Counted from the stretch's first letter, positions 52,744 to 62,155 are shown. The stretch is 64,000 bases of DNA from Streptomyces sp. NBC_01591 (GCF_035918155.1 NZ_CP109327.1:7378001-7442000); one strand, 5' to 3'. Program-made: numbers and translations. Notes: generated by a model from the letters alone, not told the origin.

Positions 52744-53718
52744 CTAGAGGGGGCGACGGGACACCCGCCACAGGACGAACGCGGTCAGTACGGCGGTACC
52801 CGCGAGCAGGATGCCCGCCCCGGTCCACTGCATGGCCGGCATCTGGTCGAAGCCGAGGTACTCGTAGACATTGTTGACGATGCCGTGCTCCTTGACGCAC
52901 GCGTCGGAGGCCGCCTCGGTCTCCTTGGCGCACAGGCCCCAGCCGTAGAGATGGCCGTCGGCGGAACCGATCCAGCGGTCCACCTCGAGCGACTCGTTCA
53001 ACCGCGCGGGCATGTCCGCGTCGAGCGGATAGACGAGCGTGCGGGTCGGGGCGAGGTGGACGAGCATCACGTCCCAGAAGACCCCGACGGCCGCGGCGAA
53101 GACGAATGTGATCGCCATGGCGGCGAGGACGCGGCGGACCAGCACACCGATGGTGATGCCGGCGGCGGTCATGAAGAGACAGAGCGCGGGGAGCACCGGA
53201 CCGGTGCTGTCGAACACCGACCCGTCCGACCACTGGCTGGAGAACACCGAACGGTAGGGCTTCCACCACCAGGTGAACAGCGCCGAGAGCACCGCAGTGG
53301 TCACGAGCACCGCCGCGTAGATCCAGGCGAACTTCGTCGCCACCCAGCGGCGGCGGGACACCGACTGGGTGGTGACCAGCTGTGCGGTGCCCTGTTCCTG
53401 GTCTCCCGCGATCAGCGGGGCGCCGACGAAGACGGCGAGGATCAGCGGCAGCCCGCCCAGCGCGGCGATGACGAGACCCACACCGTCCGAATCGATCGTC
53501 GGCTGCGCCAGTTCCTTCCCCGGCCAGCCCGCGGCGTCCAGGAGGTCCTTCATGTGGGTGCGCTCGTAGACGAGCCAGATCGAGCCGAGGACCGTCACGG
53601 CGAGCAGACTGAGCAGGGTGGCCCGGTGCTGGCGCACGACGAGCCAGCTCAGCCCGCGCAGCATGCGGGGCCCGGGGGTGCGCCCGGTCCGGGGGGAGTC
53701 GGTCAGGGTGGTGCTCAT
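52744..53718 (-). CDS. ABC-2 type transporter permease
   Basis: A 324-residue membrane protein with about six helices, including LLSLLAVTVLGSIWLVYE, GLVIAALGGLPLILAVFVGAP and the C-terminal ILLAGTAVLTAFVLW. The APLIAGDQEQGTAQLVTTQSVSRRRWVATK loop is characteristic of ABC-2 permeases. It overlaps the ATPase stop by four bases. The substrate is unknown; related YtrA-linked systems respond to cell-wall antibiotics. Confidence 0.85.
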   Translation of the reverse strand: MSTTLTDSPRTGRTPGPRMLRGLSWLVVRQHRATLLSLLAVTVLGSIWLVYERTHMKDLLDAAGWPGKELAQPTIDSDGVGLVIAALGGLPLILAVFVGAPLIAGDQEQGTAQLVTTQSVSRRRWVATKFAWIYAAVLVTTAVLSALFTWWWKPYRSVFSSQWSDGSVFDSTGPVLPALCLFMTAAGITIGVLVRRVLAAMAITFVFAAAVGVFWDVMLVHLAPTRTLVYPLDADMPARLNESLEVDRWIGSADGHLYGWGLCAKETEAASDACVKEHGIVNNVYEYLGFDQMPAMQWTGAGILLAGTAVLTAFVLWRVSRRPL

Positions 53719-54659
53719 GAGGTGTGGCTCCCTTCGGCCTCGATACGGGCACCGGGTGTGAACAACGGGGGCGCGTCCGGCGAGCGGAGATGTGCCAGCA
53801 GTACCTCCTCCAGGCTCGGTTCGGCGACCACCCAGTCGCTCGACAGGGGGCCGTTCGTCCGCACCAGCGCGTGGAACTGCCGGCCCTGGACGCGGCACTC
53901 GATCACGGTGTGGGGTGCCAGCGCGGCGGCCGGGTTCCCGTCCTGGGCGAGCCCGGTCACCAGTGCGTGGGCCGGGACGAGCGCGTCCGCGTCACCCGCC
54001 ATCCGGACCCTGCCGTCGGCGAGTACGAGCAGGTAGTCGCACATGTCCTCCAACTCGGTGAGCATGTGGGAGGACATCACCACCGTGGTCCCGCGCTCGA
54101 CGGCCTCCGACATCAGCAGGGTGCTCATGTCATGGCGGGCCAGCGGGTCGAGGTCGGACATCGGCTCGTCGAGCAGCAGCAGGTCGGGCCGCTTGCCGAA
54201 GGCCAGCGCGAACGCGACGCGGGTGCGCTGACCACCGGAGAGCGCGCCGACGCGGGCGTCCAACGGCACCTGTCCCGACCGGACGATCCGCTCCGCCGCG
54301 GCCGCGTCCCAGCCGGGGTTGAGCTCGCTGCCCATGCGCAGCGTCTCCGCCACGGTGAACCGCTTGAACAGCGGCTTGTCCTGCCCGAGGAACGCGAACT
54401 TGGGCATCACCTCGGGGTCGTCCACGGGTACACCGAAGACGCGGAGGTCACCTCCCGTGGGCTGCACCTGCCGGGTCGCGATCCCCAACAGGGTGCTCTT
54501 CCCGGCCCCGTTGGGGCCGACGAGACCGCAGATCCGGCCGGCCGGCAGCCGGAACGAGATGTCCTGCAGCGCCCAGCCGCGACGGTAGCGCTTACCCAGG
54601 CCGCGGGCCTCCAGCGCCCATGCGCCGGACGCGCCGTCCGGAGTGAATGCGTCTGCCAT
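53715..54659 (-). CDS. ABC transporter ATP-binding protein
   Basis: A 314-residue ATPase. The motifs are Walker A GPNGAGKST, the Q-loop around FLGQDKPLF, signature LSGGQRTRVAFALAF, Walker B LLLLDEPMSDLD, and a switch His in VVMSSHMLTE. It drives the ABC-2 permease encoded next and is first in the operon. The start at 54659 (MADAFTPDG) follows GAGG by 8 nt. A near-perfect palindrome lies directly upstream. Confidence 0.93.
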   Translation of the reverse strand: MADAFTPDGASGAWALEARGLGKRYRRGWALQDISFRLPAGRICGLVGPNGAGKSTLLGIATRQVQPTGGDLRVFGVPVDDPEVMPKFAFLGQDKPLFKRFTVAETLRMGSELNPGWDAAAAERIVRSGQVPLDARVGALSGGQRTRVAFALAFGKRPDLLLLDEPMSDLDPLARHDMSTLLMSEAVERGTTVVMSSHMLTELEDMCDYLLVLADGRVRMAGDADALVPAHALVTGLAQDGNPAAALAPHTVIECRVQGRQFHALVRTNGPLSSDWVVAEPSLEEVLLAHLRSPDAPPLFTPGARIEAEGSHTS

Positions 54660-54674
54660 GCACTTCGCCTCAAA

Positions 54675-54715
54675 TCCATTAGTCAATTAATGGAATCATG
54701 GTCTGGGGTAATGGA
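54675..54715. promoter_or_regulatory. GntR/YtrA-type operator
   Basis: TCCATTA-N6-TAATGGA (54675-54694) is a perfect 7-bp-arm palindrome 16 bp upstream of the ABC ATPase start. A third half site, TAATGGA, follows at 54709-54715. The AT-rich sequence stands out in this genome and fits autoregulation by the operon's own GntR protein. Confidence 0.65.
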
Positions 54716-54865
54716 ATGTGTCAAGGCGCGCCGGGTGGCCTCCCCGGGAGGACGTCCGTGATGCACCTGATCGGGGTGTGCGTCGCACTCTCTTCGGAGG
54801 ACTGGACCATTGAACGTATCCGTGGCTCTGGCCTGGCGGTTCCCGGGCGCGTAGCGTGACCCGGC

Positions 54866-55699
54866 ATGAAGATCCTCATCAGCGCGGACATGGAAGGCGC
54901 CACCGGTGTGACCTGGCCGGCCGATGTGCTGCCGGGCACCCCCCAGTGGGAGCGGTGCCGTTCCATGTTCACCTCCGACGTGAACGCGGCGGCGCTCGGT
55001 TTCTACGACGGCGGCGCCGACGAGGTGCTCATCAACGAGGCCCACTGGTCCATGCGCAACCTCCTGCTGGAGCAGCTCGACGACCGGGTCCAGATGCTTA
55101 CCGGCCGGCACAAGTCCCTCTCCATGGTCGAGGGCATCCAGCACGGCGACGTCGATGCCATCGCCTTCGTCGGCTACCACACGGGCGCCGGCGCGGAGGG
55201 GGTCCTCGCCCACACCTACCTCGCCAACTCCATCACCGGGGTCTGGCTCAACGGCGCCCGCGCGAGCGAGGGACTGCTCAACGCGCATGTCGTGGCCGAG
55301 TACGGGGTGCCCGTCGTCCTTGTCACCGGCGACGACCTGACCTGCGTGGACGCGGAGGGGTACGCCCCCCGGGCCCACAAGGTCGCCGTCAAGGACTACG
55401 TGTCGCGGTACGCGGCGGTGTGCCGCACCCCGGCCCGTACCGCGGCGGACATCCGCGCAGCGGCGAAGGACGCCACCGCGCTCGCTGTGCGGCACACACC
55501 GGTGGAGGGCGGACCCTTCACCGTGGAGCTGGAGTTCGACGCCGAGCACCTGGCCCAGGCGGCCACCGTCGTCCCCGGCGTGGCGCCCAGCGGCGAACGA
55601 CGCGTCGCCTACACCAGCGCGACGATGTACGAAGGAATCCGCACGTTCAAGGCGGTGACGACGATCGTGTCGTCCGCCGTGGAGGAGCAGTATGGCTGA
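54866..55699 (+). CDS. M55-family peptidase, D-aminopeptidase DppA-like
   Basis: A 277-residue M55 zinc peptidase. The metal-site ADMEGATG supplies D8 and E10. NEAHWSMRNLL and VGYHTGAGAEGVLAHTY hold the other conserved residues. DppA-type enzymes release D-amino acids from the N-terminus of peptides such as D-Ala-D-Ala. It is the first gene of a four-peptidase operon and overlaps the M20 gene by 8 bp. Confidence 0.9.
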   Translation: MKILISADMEGATGVTWPADVLPGTPQWERCRSMFTSDVNAAALGFYDGGADEVLINEAHWSMRNLLLEQLDDRVQMLTGRHKSLSMVEGIQHGDVDAIAFVGYHTGAGAEGVLAHTYLANSITGVWLNGARASEGLLNAHVVAEYGVPVVLVTGDDLTCVDAEGYAPRAHKVAVKDYVSRYAAVCRTPARTAADIRAAAKDATALAVRHTPVEGGPFTVELEFDAEHLAQAATVVPGVAPSGERRVAYTSATMYEGIRTFKAVTTIVSSAVEEQYG

Positions 55700-57035
55700 G
55701 GCGACCGGTCCCCAGGAGGGCATCGACCAGCAGGCGCTGGACGAATCGGTGACGTTCACCTCCGAACTGATCCGGATCGACACCACCAACCGCGGCGGCG
55801 GCGACTGCCGCGAGCGCCCTGCCGCCGAGTACGTCGCCGAACGGCTGGCCGCCGCCGGACTGGAACCCACCCTGCTGGAACGCACCCCCGGACGCACCAA
55901 TGTGGTCGCCCGGATTCCCGGCACCGACCCGTCCGCCGACGCCCTGCTCGTCCACGGCCACCTCGACGTGGTCCCGGCCGAGGCGGCCGACTGGACCGTG
56001 CACCCCTTCTCCGGCGAGGTCCGCGACGGTGTCGTCTGGGGGCGCGGCGCCATCGACATGAAGAACATGGACGCGATGGTCCTGGCCGTCGTACGCGCCT
56101 GGGCGCGGGCCGGGGTCCGGCCCCGCCGCGACATCGTGATCGCGTACACGGCCGACGAGGAGGCCAGCGCCGACGACGGCTCCGGCTTCCTCGCCGACCG
56201 GCACGCCGAGCTCTTCGAAGGCTGTACGGAAGGCATCAGCGAATCCGGTGCCTTCACCTTCCACGCCGGACCGGACCTGCCGCTCTACCCCATCGCCGCG
56301 GGCGAGCGCGGCACCGCCTGGCTGAAGCTCACCGCACACGGCAAGGCCGGGCACGGTTCCAAGGTCAACAAGAACAACGCGGTCAGCACGCTCGCCGAGG
56401 CCGTCGCCCGGATCGGCCGGCACGAATGGCCCGTCCGGCTCACCCCGACGGTCCGCGCCGCGCTCACCGAGATCGCCGCGCTGCACGGCATCCACCCCGA
56501 CCTGGACGCCCCCGGCTTCGACGTCGACGAACTGCTCGGCAAGCTCGGCCCCGCCGCCGACCTGGTCGCGCCGACCGTCCGCAACAGCTCCAACCCGACC
56601 ATGCTGGAGGCCGGGTACAAGGTCAATGTGATCCCGGGCCACGCCACCGCCTTCATCGACGGCCGGATGGTGCCCGGTGGCGAGGGCGAGTTCCACGCCA
56701 CCCTGGACCGGCTGACCGGCCCCGAAGTCGACTGGGAGTTCCACCACCGCGAGGTCCCGCTCCAGGCCCCGGTCGACTCGCCGACGTTCGCGAAGCTGCG
56801 CGCCGCGATCGAAGCCTTCGACCCGGCCGGCCATGTCGTGCCGTACTGCATGTCGGGCGGCACGGACGCCAAGCAGTTCTCCCGGCTCGGTATCACCGGC
56901 TACGGCTTCTCACCGCTGAAACTGCCCGTCGGCTTCGACTACCAGGCGCTGTTCCACGGCGTCGACGAACGCGTCCCCGTCGAGGCCCTGCACTTCGGCG
57001 TCCGCGTCCTCGACCACTATCTGCGTACTGCCTGA
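55692..57035 (+). CDS. M20/M28-type zinc dipeptidase
   Basis: A 447-residue M20 peptidase. Zinc ligands are H90 and D92 in LLVHGHLDVVP, D122 in WGRGAIDMKN, the catalytic and bridging Glu pair E156-E157 in DEEASADDG, and a late His in HGVDERVP. The dimerisation domain insert includes KAGHGSKVNKNNA. It is coupled to the M55 gene (8-bp overlap) and lies 21 bp before the S9 gene. The substrate is probably small peptides. Confidence 0.9.
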   Translation: MAEATGPQEGIDQQALDESVTFTSELIRIDTTNRGGGDCRERPAAEYVAERLAAAGLEPTLLERTPGRTNVVARIPGTDPSADALLVHGHLDVVPAEAADWTVHPFSGEVRDGVVWGRGAIDMKNMDAMVLAVVRAWARAGVRPRRDIVIAYTADEEASADDGSGFLADRHAELFEGCTEGISESGAFTFHAGPDLPLYPIAAGERGTAWLKLTAHGKAGHGSKVNKNNAVSTLAEAVARIGRHEWPVRLTPTVRAALTEIAALHGIHPDLDAPGFDVDELLGKLGPAADLVAPTVRNSSNPTMLEAGYKVNVIPGHATAFIDGRMVPGGEGEFHATLDRLTGPEVDWEFHHREVPLQAPVDSPTFAKLRAAIEAFDPAGHVVPYCMSGGTDAKQFSRLGITGYGFSPLKLPVGFDYQALFHGVDERVPVEALHFGVRVLDHYLRTA

Positions 57036-57056
57036 CCGCAACAGGGGGAATCGAAC

Positions 57057-59036
57057 ATGCTGCCCACCGGGGCTCACGGAACCTGGCCTTCGCCGATCGA
57101 CGCCGCGCTCGCCGCCTCCCACGACGGGCGACCGGAGTACGTCGGCACCGTCGGCGACGAGGTGTGGTGGACGGAGCCCCGCCCCGCCGAGGCGGGCCGC
57201 CGCGCCCTGATCCGCCGCCGGGCGGATGGGAGCGCCGACAGCGTGCTGCCCGCCCCGTGGAACGTACGGAGCCGGGTCATCGAGTACGGCGGACGGCCCT
57301 GGGCCGGGACCGGGCGCGCCGAGGGCGGCCCGCTGATCGTCTTCGTCCACTTCGCCGACCAGCGGCTCTACGCATACGCCCCCGACGGGCCCGGCGAACC
57401 CTGGCCGCTCACCCCGGTCTCGGCCGTCGGCGGCGGGCTGCGCTGGGCCGACCCGCAGCTCCACCCCGACCGGGGCGAAGTGTGGTGCGTCCTGGAGGAG
57501 TTCACCGGCGAGGGCCCCACCGATCTGCGCCGGGTGATCGCGGCGGTGCCCCTGGACGGCTCGGCCGCCGACGACCGCGCCGCGGTACGTGAACTCACCG
57601 ACGACAGCAGCCGGTTCGTCACCGGACCGAAGCTCTCGCCCGACGGGCGGAAGGCGGCCTGGATCGCCTGGGACCATCCCCGGATGCCGTGGGACGGCAC
57701 CGAGGTGATGCTCGCGGATGTCGCCGAGGACGGCACCTTCCACCGACCCCGGTCCTTCGCCGGCGGCCCCGAGGAATCGGTGCCGCAGATCGAGTGGGGG
57801 ACCGACGGGCAGCTCCTCTTCGCCAGTGACCACAGCGGCTGGTGGAACCTCTACCGGGCCGATCCGGACCGGGGCGCGGTCGCGCTCTGCCCCCGCCAGC
57901 AGGAGTTCGCCGGACCGCTCTGGAAGATCGGCCTCAGCTGGTTCCGGCCGCTGGACAACGGCCTGATCGCCACCATCCACGGCAAGGGCACCACCACGCT
58001 CGGCATCCTCGACCCGCAGACCGGCGAACTGGTCGACGTCGCCGGGCCCTGGACCGAATGGGCCGAGACGCTCGCCGTGCACGGCAGCCGGGTCATCGGC
58101 GTCGCGGCGAGCCCGTACAGCGCGTACGAAGTGGTGGAGCTGGACACCGCGACCGGCCGCACCCGCGTCATCGGGTCACCGCACAAGGACCCCGTCGACC
58201 CCGCGTACTACCCGCGGCCCGAGGAGCGCACCTTCACCGGGCCCGAAGGACGCGAGATCCACGCACACATCTACCCGCCGCGCAGCCCCGACCGGGCCGG
58301 CCCCGAGGACGAACGGCCGCCCTACGTGGTCTGGGCGCACGGCGGCCCCACCGGCCACGCCGCACTCGTGCTCGACCTGGAGATCGCCTACTTCACCTCG
58401 CGCGGCATCGGCGTCGCCGAGGTGAACTACGGCGGCTCCACCGGCTACGGCCGGACCTACCGCAACCGGCTGCGCGAACAGTGGGGCGTCGTCGACGTCG
58501 AGGACTGCGCGGCCGTCGCCGCGGCGCTGGCCGACGAGGGCACGGCCGACCGGCGGCGGCTCGCCATCCGGGGCGGCAGCGCCGGCGGCTGGACCACCGC
58601 GGCCTCACTGACCGGCACCGATGTCTACGCCTGCGGGACGATCATCTACCCCATCCTCGACCTGACCGGCTGGGGAACCGACGAGACCCATGACTTCGAG
58701 TCGCGGTACCTGGAATCCCTGGTGGGACCGCTCGCCGAAGTCCCGGACCGCTACCGCGAACGCTCGCCGATCAGCCGCACCGACCGGCTGGCCACCCCCT
58801 TCCTGCTGCTCCAGGGGCTGGACGACCCGATCTGCCCGCCCGTCCAGTGCGAGCGGTTCCTCACCGCGCTCGACGGACGGGGCATCCCGCACGCGTATCT
58901 CACCTTCGAGGGCGAGGGACACGGGTTCCGGCGCGCCGACACCATGATCCGCGCACTGGAGGCCGAACTCTCCCTGTACGCACAGACCTTCGGGATCGAC
59001 CGCACCGACGTACCGCGGCTGGAGCTGAAGAAGTGA
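57057..59036 (+). CDS. S9-family prolyl oligopeptidase-like peptidase
   Basis: A 659-residue peptidase. A beta-propeller occupies about residues 20-390, with repeats such as LSPDGRKAAWIAWDHPRMPWDG. The C-terminal alpha/beta hydrolase domain has S508 in RGGSAGGWTT, the acid at 589-590 in GLDDPICPP and H622 in EGHGFR. It has no signal peptide, so it acts on peptides inside the cell. Its stop overlaps the GTG of the LD-carboxypeptidase gene. Confidence 0.92.
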   Translation: MLPTGAHGTWPSPIDAALAASHDGRPEYVGTVGDEVWWTEPRPAEAGRRALIRRRADGSADSVLPAPWNVRSRVIEYGGRPWAGTGRAEGGPLIVFVHFADQRLYAYAPDGPGEPWPLTPVSAVGGGLRWADPQLHPDRGEVWCVLEEFTGEGPTDLRRVIAAVPLDGSAADDRAAVRELTDDSSRFVTGPKLSPDGRKAAWIAWDHPRMPWDGTEVMLADVAEDGTFHRPRSFAGGPEESVPQIEWGTDGQLLFASDHSGWWNLYRADPDRGAVALCPRQQEFAGPLWKIGLSWFRPLDNGLIATIHGKGTTTLGILDPQTGELVDVAGPWTEWAETLAVHGSRVIGVAASPYSAYEVVELDTATGRTRVIGSPHKDPVDPAYYPRPEERTFTGPEGREIHAHIYPPRSPDRAGPEDERPPYVVWAHGGPTGHAALVLDLEIAYFTSRGIGVAEVNYGGSTGYGRTYRNRLREQWGVVDVEDCAAVAAALADEGTADRRRLAIRGGSAGGWTTAASLTGTDVYACGTIIYPILDLTGWGTDETHDFESRYLESLVGPLAEVPDRYRERSPISRTDRLATPFLLLQGLDDPICPPVQCERFLTALDGRGIPHAYLTFEGEGHGFRRADTMIRALEAELSLYAQTFGIDRTDVPRLELKK

Positions 59037-59977
59037 CTCTCGCACCGCTGACCCGCCCGGCCCGGCTGCGCCCGGGGGCCAGGGTCGCCGTCGTGTCACC
59101 GAGCGGGCCGGTGCCCGCCGACCGGCTGGAGGCGGGCCTGGACGTACTGCGCGGCTGGGGCCTGGAGCCCGTCGAGGCACCCCATGTGCGCGAGGTCCAC
59201 CCGGAGCTGGACTACCTCGGCGGCACGGACGAGGCGCGGGCCAGGGATCTCCAGGAGGCCTGGTGCGATCCGGCCGTGGACGCGGTGATCTGCGCCCGCG
59301 GCGGATACGGCGTGCACCGGATGGTCGACCTGGTCGACTGGGCGGCGATGCGCGCGGCCGGGCCCAAGGTGTTCATCGGCTACAGCGACATCACCGTGCT
59401 CCATGAGGCGTTCGCGCAGCGCATGGGGCTCGCCACCCTGCACGGCCCGATGGCCGGCACCGAGACCTTCCTCAAGGACCCGGACACCCAGGAGTCCCTG
59501 CGGGCCACCCTGTTCGAGCCCGATTCGGTACGGACTCTCGGCCTGCCCACGGCACGGGTGCTGGTCCCCGGCCGGGCCCGCGGGATCACCTACGGCGGCT
59601 GTGTGAGCCTGCTCGCCGCCGACCTCGGCACCCCGCACGCCCGGACGTCGGCCCGGGGCGGGCTGCTGGTGATCGAGGACACCACCGAGGACCCGTACAG
59701 CATCGACCGCATCCTCACCCAACTGCTGCGGGCCGGGGCGCTCGACGGGATATCCGGGGTTGCCTGCGGTTCCTGGGCGGGCTGCGGTCCGTACGAGCAG
59801 GTGCGGGCCGTGCTCGCCGACCGGCTCGGCCCGTTGGGCGTACCGGTCGTCGAGGAGCTGGGCTTCGGGCACGGACCGACGGCGCTCACGATTCCGCTCG
59901 GCGTGCCCGCCGTGCTGGACGCCCCGGCCGACGGCGGCCCCGCCACGCTCACCGTCGAGGTGCCGGCGCTGCGCTGA
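59033..59977 (+). CDS. S66-family LD-carboxypeptidase
   Basis: A 314-residue muramoyltetrapeptide carboxypeptidase-like enzyme from GTG 59033, overlapping the S9 stop by four bases. VAVVSPSGPV opens the fold, the nucleophile S118 is in IGYSDIT, the Glu lies in LLVIEDTTEDPYSIDR and the His in GFGHGP. LdcA-type enzymes remove terminal D-Ala from murein tetrapeptides in cytoplasmic recycling. It ends the operon. Confidence 0.93.
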   Translation: MTLAPLTRPARLRPGARVAVVSPSGPVPADRLEAGLDVLRGWGLEPVEAPHVREVHPELDYLGGTDEARARDLQEAWCDPAVDAVICARGGYGVHRMVDLVDWAAMRAAGPKVFIGYSDITVLHEAFAQRMGLATLHGPMAGTETFLKDPDTQESLRATLFEPDSVRTLGLPTARVLVPGRARGITYGGCVSLLAADLGTPHARTSARGGLLVIEDTTEDPYSIDRILTQLLRAGALDGISGVACGSWAGCGPYEQVRAVLADRLGPLGVPVVEELGFGHGPTALTIPLGVPAVLDAPADGGPATLTVEVPALR

Positions 59978-60032
59978 ACGGCGGCGAATCGCAAAGAAGT
60001 TGAGCGTCATTCAGGAAACGCTGTCCCGGTCG

Positions 60033-60094
60033 TTGACATCACTATGACACGTGTCACAGCATGAGCGCGGTTCATTACTTACCGGTCGGTAAGT
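60033..60094. promoter_or_regulatory. Promoter region with two palindromes
   Basis: A consensus -35 TTGACA is at 60033-60038. TGACACGTGTCA (60045-60056) is a perfect 12-bp palindrome. ACTTACCG-N2-CGGTAAGT (60077-60094) is an 18-bp palindrome of the type bound by many TetR/AcrR proteins. Both lie within 80 nt of the hydrolase start. No TetR gene is adjacent, so the regulator would act in trans. Confidence 0.6.
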
Positions 60095-60116
60095 CGCCCT
60101 CGGTGTGGAGGTCTTC

Positions 60117-61934
60117 GTGTCGCGTGCTGTTTCCCGCCCCCGGTCCGGGTACCGGACGCTCTCCCGGAAGTCGGTCGCGTATGTGGCCGGAGCCGCGCTC
60201 GCCGCACCGCTGGTCCTCACCGGTGCAACGCGGGCGACCGCCGCCGAACCGTCCCAATACACCGTCACCCCGCTGAAGTTCACCATTGAGGCGGGCGGTC
60301 GCTCCTGCACCGTCGACGCGGATCTGTACCGCCCCGCCGGGGTCGACGCACAGCACCCGGTCCCCGCGGTGCTCGCCACCAACGGCTTCGGCGGCAGCAA
60401 GTCGGACGGCTCGACCGACGCCATCGGCAAGGCCTTCGCCTCCCGCGGCTATGTCGGCCTCGTCTACTCCGGCCTCGGCTTCGGCAAGTCGGGCTGCCTC
60501 ATCACCCTCGACGACCCGGCCATCGACGGCAGGGCGGCGGCCGGGCTCATCGACTTCCTCGCCGGGACCCGCGCCGCCGACAACGGCGCGAAGGCCGACT
60601 ACGTCACCAGGGACGGCAAGGGCGACCCCAGGGTCGGCATGATCGGCGGCTCGTACGGCGGTGCCGTCCAGATGGCCACCGCGGCCGTCGACCGACGCGT
60701 CGACGCCCTCGTACCGCTGATCACCTGGAACGACCTGGCGTACGCGCTCGCCCCGAACAACGCCGGTACGCGAAAGGGCGTTTCGTCCGACACCGCCGGG
60801 GTCTTCAAGTGGCAGTGGACCAACGGCTTCTATCTGATGGGGGAGGGGCAGACGGTCCTCAACGCGAGCCTCGACCCGTCCCGGTTCAACAACCTCACCT
60901 GCCTCCACTTCGCGTCACAGGCCTGCGACACCATCCGGCTGCTCAACTCCGGCCGCTACCCGGCCGCCCGGACCGCCGCGATGCTCGACTACGCGCGCAG
61001 CGTGTCGCCCGTCGACTACCTCGGCAAGGTCAAGGCGCCCACCCTGCTCGTCCAGGGCCAGGCCGACAGCCTGTTCAACCTGAACGAGGCCACCGCCACG
61101 TACGACACCCTCAAGGCGCAGGGCACCACGGCAAAGATGATCTGGCAGGCCTGGGGGCACAGCGGCGGACAGGCGCCCGGTGAACTCGACCTGGGCAAGG
61201 GCAACCTGGAGACCAGCTACGTCGGACAGCGCGTCCTCGCCTGGTTCGACCGCTACCTCCAGCACCGGAAGAACACCGACACCGGGCCCGAATTCGCCTA
61301 CTACCGTGACTGGAAGAGCGGCTACGGCACCGCGGCCTCCGTACCGGCCCTCTCGCAGAAGGTGTACCTGTCCGGCGACGGCAAGCTCGTCGACAACCGG
61401 TCCGAGGTCACCCGGGGCAGCCGCCAGTACGCCAACTGGCTCGTTCCCACCAGCCATTCGGAGAACTCGCTCGCCGGCCTCATCGGGTTGCCCGACCCCA
61501 AGCCCTATGACACCAAGGGCACCTACCTCGGCTGGACCAGCGCCCCGCTGACGTCCCCTGTCGATGTCGTCGGCGCGCCGAAGGCCACCCTGAAGGTCGT
61601 CTCGCCGAAGACGGAGCGGGTCCAGAACAGCGGCGACGCCGCCGACAAGCTCGTCCTGTTCGCCAAGGTCTACGACGTGGCCCCCGACGGCAGCAAGACG
61701 CTGGTGAACCGGCTGGTCTCCCCGGTGCGGGTGCCGGACGTCACCCGCTCGTTCACCGTGCAGCTCCCGGGCATCGTCCACCGGTACGAGGCGGGCCACC
61801 AGCTCGAATTCGTGATCGCGGCGAGTGACAGCGCGTACTCGGGCAACCGTGGAATCAAGCCGGTCACGGTGGTCAGCGCCCCGGAGGACACCGGTGTGCT
61901 GGAGCTTCCGGTGGTCGGCGGCCGGCTGAAGTGA
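60117..61934 (+). CDS. Exported S15/X-Pro dipeptidyl-peptidase-like hydrolase
   Basis: A 605-residue secreted hydrolase from GTG 60117, with GGAGG 6 nt upstream. A signal peptide, SRKSVAYVAGAALAAPLVLT, ends near TRATAAEPS. The catalytic domain has FGGSKSDGST, the nucleophile GMIGGSYGGAVQM, the acid in LVQGQADSLFN and His in AWGHSGGQ. A C-terminal jelly-roll, typical of S15 and cocaine-esterase relatives, runs from about residue 410. The substrate is unknown. It is under a strong palindrome-containing promoter. Confidence 0.87.
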   Translation: MSRAVSRPRSGYRTLSRKSVAYVAGAALAAPLVLTGATRATAAEPSQYTVTPLKFTIEAGGRSCTVDADLYRPAGVDAQHPVPAVLATNGFGGSKSDGSTDAIGKAFASRGYVGLVYSGLGFGKSGCLITLDDPAIDGRAAAGLIDFLAGTRAADNGAKADYVTRDGKGDPRVGMIGGSYGGAVQMATAAVDRRVDALVPLITWNDLAYALAPNNAGTRKGVSSDTAGVFKWQWTNGFYLMGEGQTVLNASLDPSRFNNLTCLHFASQACDTIRLLNSGRYPAARTAAMLDYARSVSPVDYLGKVKAPTLLVQGQADSLFNLNEATATYDTLKAQGTTAKMIWQAWGHSGGQAPGELDLGKGNLETSYVGQRVLAWFDRYLQHRKNTDTGPEFAYYRDWKSGYGTAASVPALSQKVYLSGDGKLVDNRSEVTRGSRQYANWLVPTSHSENSLAGLIGLPDPKPYDTKGTYLGWTSAPLTSPVDVVGAPKATLKVVSPKTERVQNSGDAADKLVLFAKVYDVAPDGSKTLVNRLVSPVRVPDVTRSFTVQLPGIVHRYEAGHQLEFVIAASDSAYSGNRGIKPVTVVSAPEDTGVLELPVVGGRLK

Positions 61935-62125
61935 CGCGGCAGGGCGCCGGTCCCGCGAGGGGCCTTTCCCGGGAGATCCCGGACCGGATCCGGGCCCGGC
62001 GCCCCCGCCACCCCCACCCGGTCTTCACGCCGGACGGCACCGCCGTCCTCCACAACCACGGCGATCCGTCGACCGGCGAGGTCGCGGTGGCCCGGGTCCC
62101 GGTGCCCGGTCCCGGTCCTGCCTGA
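61931..62125 (+). pseudogene. Possible C-terminal remnant of a propeller-type protein
   Basis: A 64-codon frame whose GTG overlaps the preceding stop. RHPHPVFTPDGTAVLHNHGD and EVAVARVPVPGPG resemble the last blade of PD40/oligogalacturonate-lyase-like propellers (HPHP-x-FTPDG-x-x-VLF). The rest of such a gene is absent. It may be a fragment or a fortuitous frame. Confidence 0.4.
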
Positions 62126-62155
62126 TCCAAACGGGACAGCCCTTAGGCTGGCCGG

